From Isoetes taiwanensis (Eukaryota; Streptophyta; Lycopodiopsida; Isoetales; Isoetaceae), in NCBI GenBank assembly GCA_021234155.1, contig JAJEKV010000093.1:498001-562000 (forward strand): 64,000 nt of DNA, given 5' to 3'. Position numbers and translations under genes: made by a program. How positions within the stretch are numbered: the first letter of the stretch is position 1; every line of letters starts with the position of its first letter. This document shows, piece after piece, positions 61,178 through 64,000 of the stretch. The notes beneath the pieces are model-generated. The model saw only the letters and a list, made by a program, of their open reading frames with translations. It was not told the origin of the DNA and searched no databases.

Positions 61178-61510
61178 TGTTAGTTTGAGTTCTTGGCATG
61201 CACCCTGCAGCAGCAGTCCATGACTGCCGGATGCTACAAGGCTGCCATGCTCATGATCACAAAACAAGAACAAGAGAAAGAACGTGAGCTAATGAGGCTC
61301 TCCAAATTTGAGATAAAACCTGAGTACATCTGAAGAGGCTCTGGTCTAATATAGTGTAGACCGCAAATCTGAGCCGTACATCTAACTAAATCTAATCCCT
61401 ACACTTATGTTAACCTAATCATGCCAAGTGTCAGTCTGCCACCACTGACACCTAACATGTGCATGCACCTAACATGTGCATGCACAATGTTAACCACTAG
61501 GTGGTTAACA
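61178..61510 (-). repeat. 5' LTR of the non-autonomous element
   Basis: 333 bp, high identity to the 58573-58911 LTR; contains a CATGTGCATGCACCTAA duplication not in the other LTR. Confidence 0.9.
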
Positions 61511-61515
61511 ACATG

Positions 61516-61890
61516 GTAAAGTGTAGATCTCATTCCCAGCCAAAACATTTGTAGACATTTTCTAAGCTCCATTTCCATTCATAGGCTCCTAGTACTCATG
61601 TTGCTACTATCTTTGCTCATCGTATGACTTGCTATCACTGCTTCTGCCACATGCTGTTGCTGTTGTTTCATATACCAAATACCACAATAGACGTTGCTTC
61701 CTACTATCAACATTGTTGCTTCACTTTTAAATGCTGGCAGTATAATGCGAATGCTGCTAGTGGAGGATCCACCTTCATTATATGAACATATACCACCCAC
61801 ATTTTAGGGTGACGAGAAAACCCCCTTCGATATTACGAAGCCATCTAAGACCATTCCTCTTGTCGAAAGAATACGCTCAGATTTTTGTAG
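61516..61890. other. No gene recognised
   Basis: Short intergenic stretch between the LTR element and the dispersed repeat copy B. Confidence 0.5.
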
Positions 61891-62064
61891 AAATAGAATA
61901 GAATAGAATAGTTTTTTTAACGTCCACGGAGACCAATAGGTCATGGGACCCATACAATGGGCTAGTACAATCATTACTACTAGGATTAAAAAACCCCTGC
62001 CTCGAAAGGTTTTCAAGGGAAAAACCTTTGCAGTAATGATGATACTAGACAAGCTTAGATAATG
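61891..62064 (-). repeat. Dispersed 174-bp repeat, copy B
   Basis: Inverted relative to copy A at 38996-39169, with only a handful of differences. In plus sense it begins with the reverse complement of the TATTC run (AAATAGAATAGAATAGAATA). Confidence 0.8.
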
Positions 62065-62326
62065 AAGGGAGCTTGACTTATAAATAGTGATATCTTAGAT
62101 TCCCCTTTAGAAATGATTGAAATAAAGGAATCCAAAATTCAGCTAAATTGGACATGCAACAGTAATTAAGTTATTATTCAAATAAATATATTGATGTTTT
62201 TTCAGATTGCAAAAGTTGATAGTGGAAACTTGATATCATGAAAATCAAACTCAGATTTGTTGGTATAGCCATGTACTCATTCATACATGTCTGCATCAGC
62301 AAACAATTATCTTAGCTGGAGAAAAG
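62065..62326. other. No gene recognised
   Basis: AT-rich spacer between the dispersed repeat and the exon-like region. Confidence 0.5.
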
Positions 62327-62677
62327 TTACGGACAGGATAATAAATCTCTATGGAAGTGGTAACAAAAAATTGATGCCTTCTCATAAATATCTAGCTTAT
62401 GCAATGCACTTGCAATTTCAACGAACCTGAACAACAATAAAGCGCCCCTGTAGTATTTCAAAAATAGTTTCTTCTCCTTAGATAGTGATAGTGATACCTT
62501 AGATTCCACCTTCAAAATTTTCTTGCTGATATATTGAAAACTGCGGAAGAGCATAAAACAATTTTGTAGCATGTCATCCCAAACTTTAATATCATCCCAA
62601 TTTGACGAGGGCCACTTATGCTCCCACTTTAGAGAAAGTTCGCAATTTGCAAAGGATTGTCGTGAAACGGTATTCAA
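62327..62677 (-). pseudogene. Exon-like segment, possibly TRRAP/Tra1-like FAT region
   Basis: A 116-codon minus-strand frame with strongly protein-like content: LSLKWEHKWPSSNWDDIKVW then DDMLQNCFMLFRSF, and FVEIASALHKLDIYEKASIF. The WPSSNWDDIKVWDDMLQ stretch resembles the NEWDN-VWYDLLQ motif I recall from the FAT domain of TRRAP/Tra1, the large scaffold of histone acetyltransferase complexes, but this is from memory and short. The tandem duplication at 62584-62826 repeats its first part. It may be exon plus read-through of an intron. Confidence 0.3.
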
Positions 62678-62826
62678 AACTTAGAATGTCTGAAGGCATA
62701 CAAACCTTCAATATCATCCCAATTTGACGAGGGCCACGTATGCTCCCACTTTAGAGAAAGTCTGAAATTTGCAGAGGGTAGTCATGAAACAGTGTTAAAA
62801 ACTTAAAATGTTGAACGCACACAAAA
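62584..62826. repeat. Two-copy tandem duplication, 122 bp, covering an exon-like part
   Basis: Starts at 62584 and 62706. Both contain ATATCATCCCAATTTGACGA and GCTCCCACTTTAGAGAAAGT. On the minus strand both copies encode LSLKWEH-WPSSNWDDI; the upstream copy is followed by a GTTTGT donor-like site. Confidence 0.85.
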
Positions 62827-63205
62827 CAAAATTTTTTCTATGATTAAATAGTTAGTGATGGCGAACTGTGTAAAGACATCCAAGGTAAACATGTGAAGTT
62901 GACACCATAATAAGGATGCACAATATCAATAGACAGAAATTGGGCTATCATGCGCTACTCTAATTGCATATTAGGGTCTGTTCCAAACAGTCACATGCTA
63001 GTATATGGCAAACAAACCAAATAGTAAAACCAAAGAATGAAACCTTTGCAAACATGGCAAAGGCTCCTTTCTGGCATATTCTGAAACCCATTACTATTGT
63101 ATCACAACTTGGCACCTACAAAGATTAAAACATACATGGTTATAGCAAAGCTAGTGTGTTGATTTCAAACAACATGCTTAGCAACCACTAATAAAAGGCG
63201 CTTAC

Positions 63206-63282
63206 CATACGAAGATGACAATTTGCAAGCATTTCTGCGTCCTTCTTTTTTGAATGACTCCAACTTCCTCAAATAGCTTGAG
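63206..63282 (-). pseudogene. Candidate 77-nt exon
   Basis: The minus strand reads TTGCAG, then an open segment LKLFEEVGVIQKRRTQKCLQ..., then GTAAGC. Good acceptor and donor on an open frame make a real exon plausible, perhaps of the same gene as 62327-62677. No family was recognised. Confidence 0.35.
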
Positions 63283-64000
63283 CTGCAATAGAGATATCAA
63301 ACAAAACAAAGGTCATGCAAAACAGGAACCTTATCTTAAGCATAAACAATGATTCCATTTGCAAGCTTAAAACACACCTCACTGGCTACCGTTTTAATAT
63401 GAACATCAATGGGAAACATTGATAAGGTCTAGGCTTGTTGCTGATACTATGAAGCATAGTGATATATGCTAAGCTCCTATAAAGGCATCAATAATCCAAA
63501 ACCTTCTCGATAATAGAGGGCTCACCTTCTCGATAATAAAGAGCTACATCTCTTTGCACCAAATGTAGAGCTTTTTTCCATGCACATGACATGGTCCCAT
63601 TTTTCTCTTGTATATAAATACAAATAAGCAAAATACGAATCAAGTTGACGATTGGGCAGAGAGATTTCGAGATGGCAGCAAGGTTGAATTTGAAGGAATA
63701 AGACAGGCAAATTTAGAGTCTTGGATATTCACAGTTGCCAAAATAAGAACGACCATAACATATGTATTCCTACTTAAGCTAATTTGGTTGTTTCCTCTGA
63801 TGCTACTCTTTTGCACATGCTTAAGAAGCTGCAGTTCTCTCTGACCTTACATAGCAGATGCTCTATTCACTCTGATATCCATGCCAATCATGCTTGTCTG
63901 TGAACTTTTAATGCCATTATTCCAATTGATAAAGCAACAACATTAAATATCAAAATGGAATTAATACCATTATTTAGCTCATTGATATGCCCATCAGCTG
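63283..64000. other. No gene recognised
   Basis: Duplicated CTTCTCGATAATA near 63504 and 63525; a 78-codon plus-strand frame at 63608-63844 has no motif. Could be introns of the minus-strand gene. Confidence 0.4.

Larger units (their letters stand above)
58573..61510 (-). mobile_element. Non-autonomous LTR retrotransposon, complete, minus strand
   Basis: Two near-identical LTRs, 58573-58911 and 61178-61510, both running TGTTAGTTTG...GGTTAACA in plus sense, are flanked by the perfect 5-bp duplication ACATG (58568-58572 and 61511-61515). Orientation is minus: next to the right-hand LTR the minus strand reads TGGCGCCGTTATGCCGGG, a primer-binding-site-like sequence. Next to the left-hand LTR it reads AGGGGGAGGCAG, the polypurine tract. 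The 2.27-kb interior has no gag or pol motif, so it must borrow proteins from another element. Size lies between TRIM and LARD classes. Confidence 0.92.

Noticed and set aside
58573-61510. DNA transposon reading of the 58.6-61.5 kb repeat pair
   Set aside because: The terminal repeats are direct, not inverted, and the 5-bp duplication with primer-binding and polypurine sites fits an LTR element.

Overview
The window is nuclear DNA of a land plant with a large, repeat-rich genome. Spliceosomal GT-AG introns of about 75-400 bp, a plant-type SRP54 gene, Ty3/gypsy chromoviruses, a LINE, a tRNA-derived SINE and many decayed DNA transposons support this. A species cannot be named; a fern, lycophyte or gymnosperm is as plausible as an angiosperm.

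Only two genes look intact. One, at 26772-30818 (+), encodes a 1133-residue Gln/Pro-rich protein with an RG-rich start and a conserved C-terminal module; one of its three introns is GC-AG. The other, at 39690-41983 (+), encodes SRP54 in nine exons (493 aa). Both are islands among mobile elements.

Layout: 1-14 kb holds GATCC-rich direct repeats, a MITE, exon-like fossils on both strands, a bulb-type-lectin fragment and two copies of a hairpin element. 14-26 kb is a nest. A pogo/Tigger-type transposase gene on the minus strand (start codon at 25945, remainder at 18257-16747) is split by a 7655-bp transposon at 18258-25912. That element has 35-bp terminal inverted repeats and an imperfect 6-bp target duplication (CCACTG/CTACTG). 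It carries its own frameshifted transposase-like gene (minus), a RING-finger gene (plus) and an FCP1-type phosphatase remnant (plus). 26.7-30.8 kb is the Gln/Pro-rich gene. 33.2-37.0 kb is a 5'-truncated chromovirus with a 1.5-kb 3' LTR. 39.7-42.0 kb is SRP54. 43.8-48.0 kb is a LINE ending in a long (ACT)n tract. 48.6 kb has a SINE head. 54.3-57.0 kb is a second chromovirus remnant, on the minus strand. 58.6-61.5 kb is a complete non-coding LTR element with target duplication ACATG, a primer-binding site and a polypurine tract. 62-63.3 kb has exon-like minus-strand segments with a duplicated exon.

The most novel item is the nested 7.65-kb element and its cargo. Secondary themes are the many two-copy tandem duplications, hairpin-bearing repeats, and both chromovirus copies lacking their 5' halves. 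No CRISPR array, rRNA or functional tRNA gene was seen. Alignments were made by eye, so percentages and far edges are approximate.
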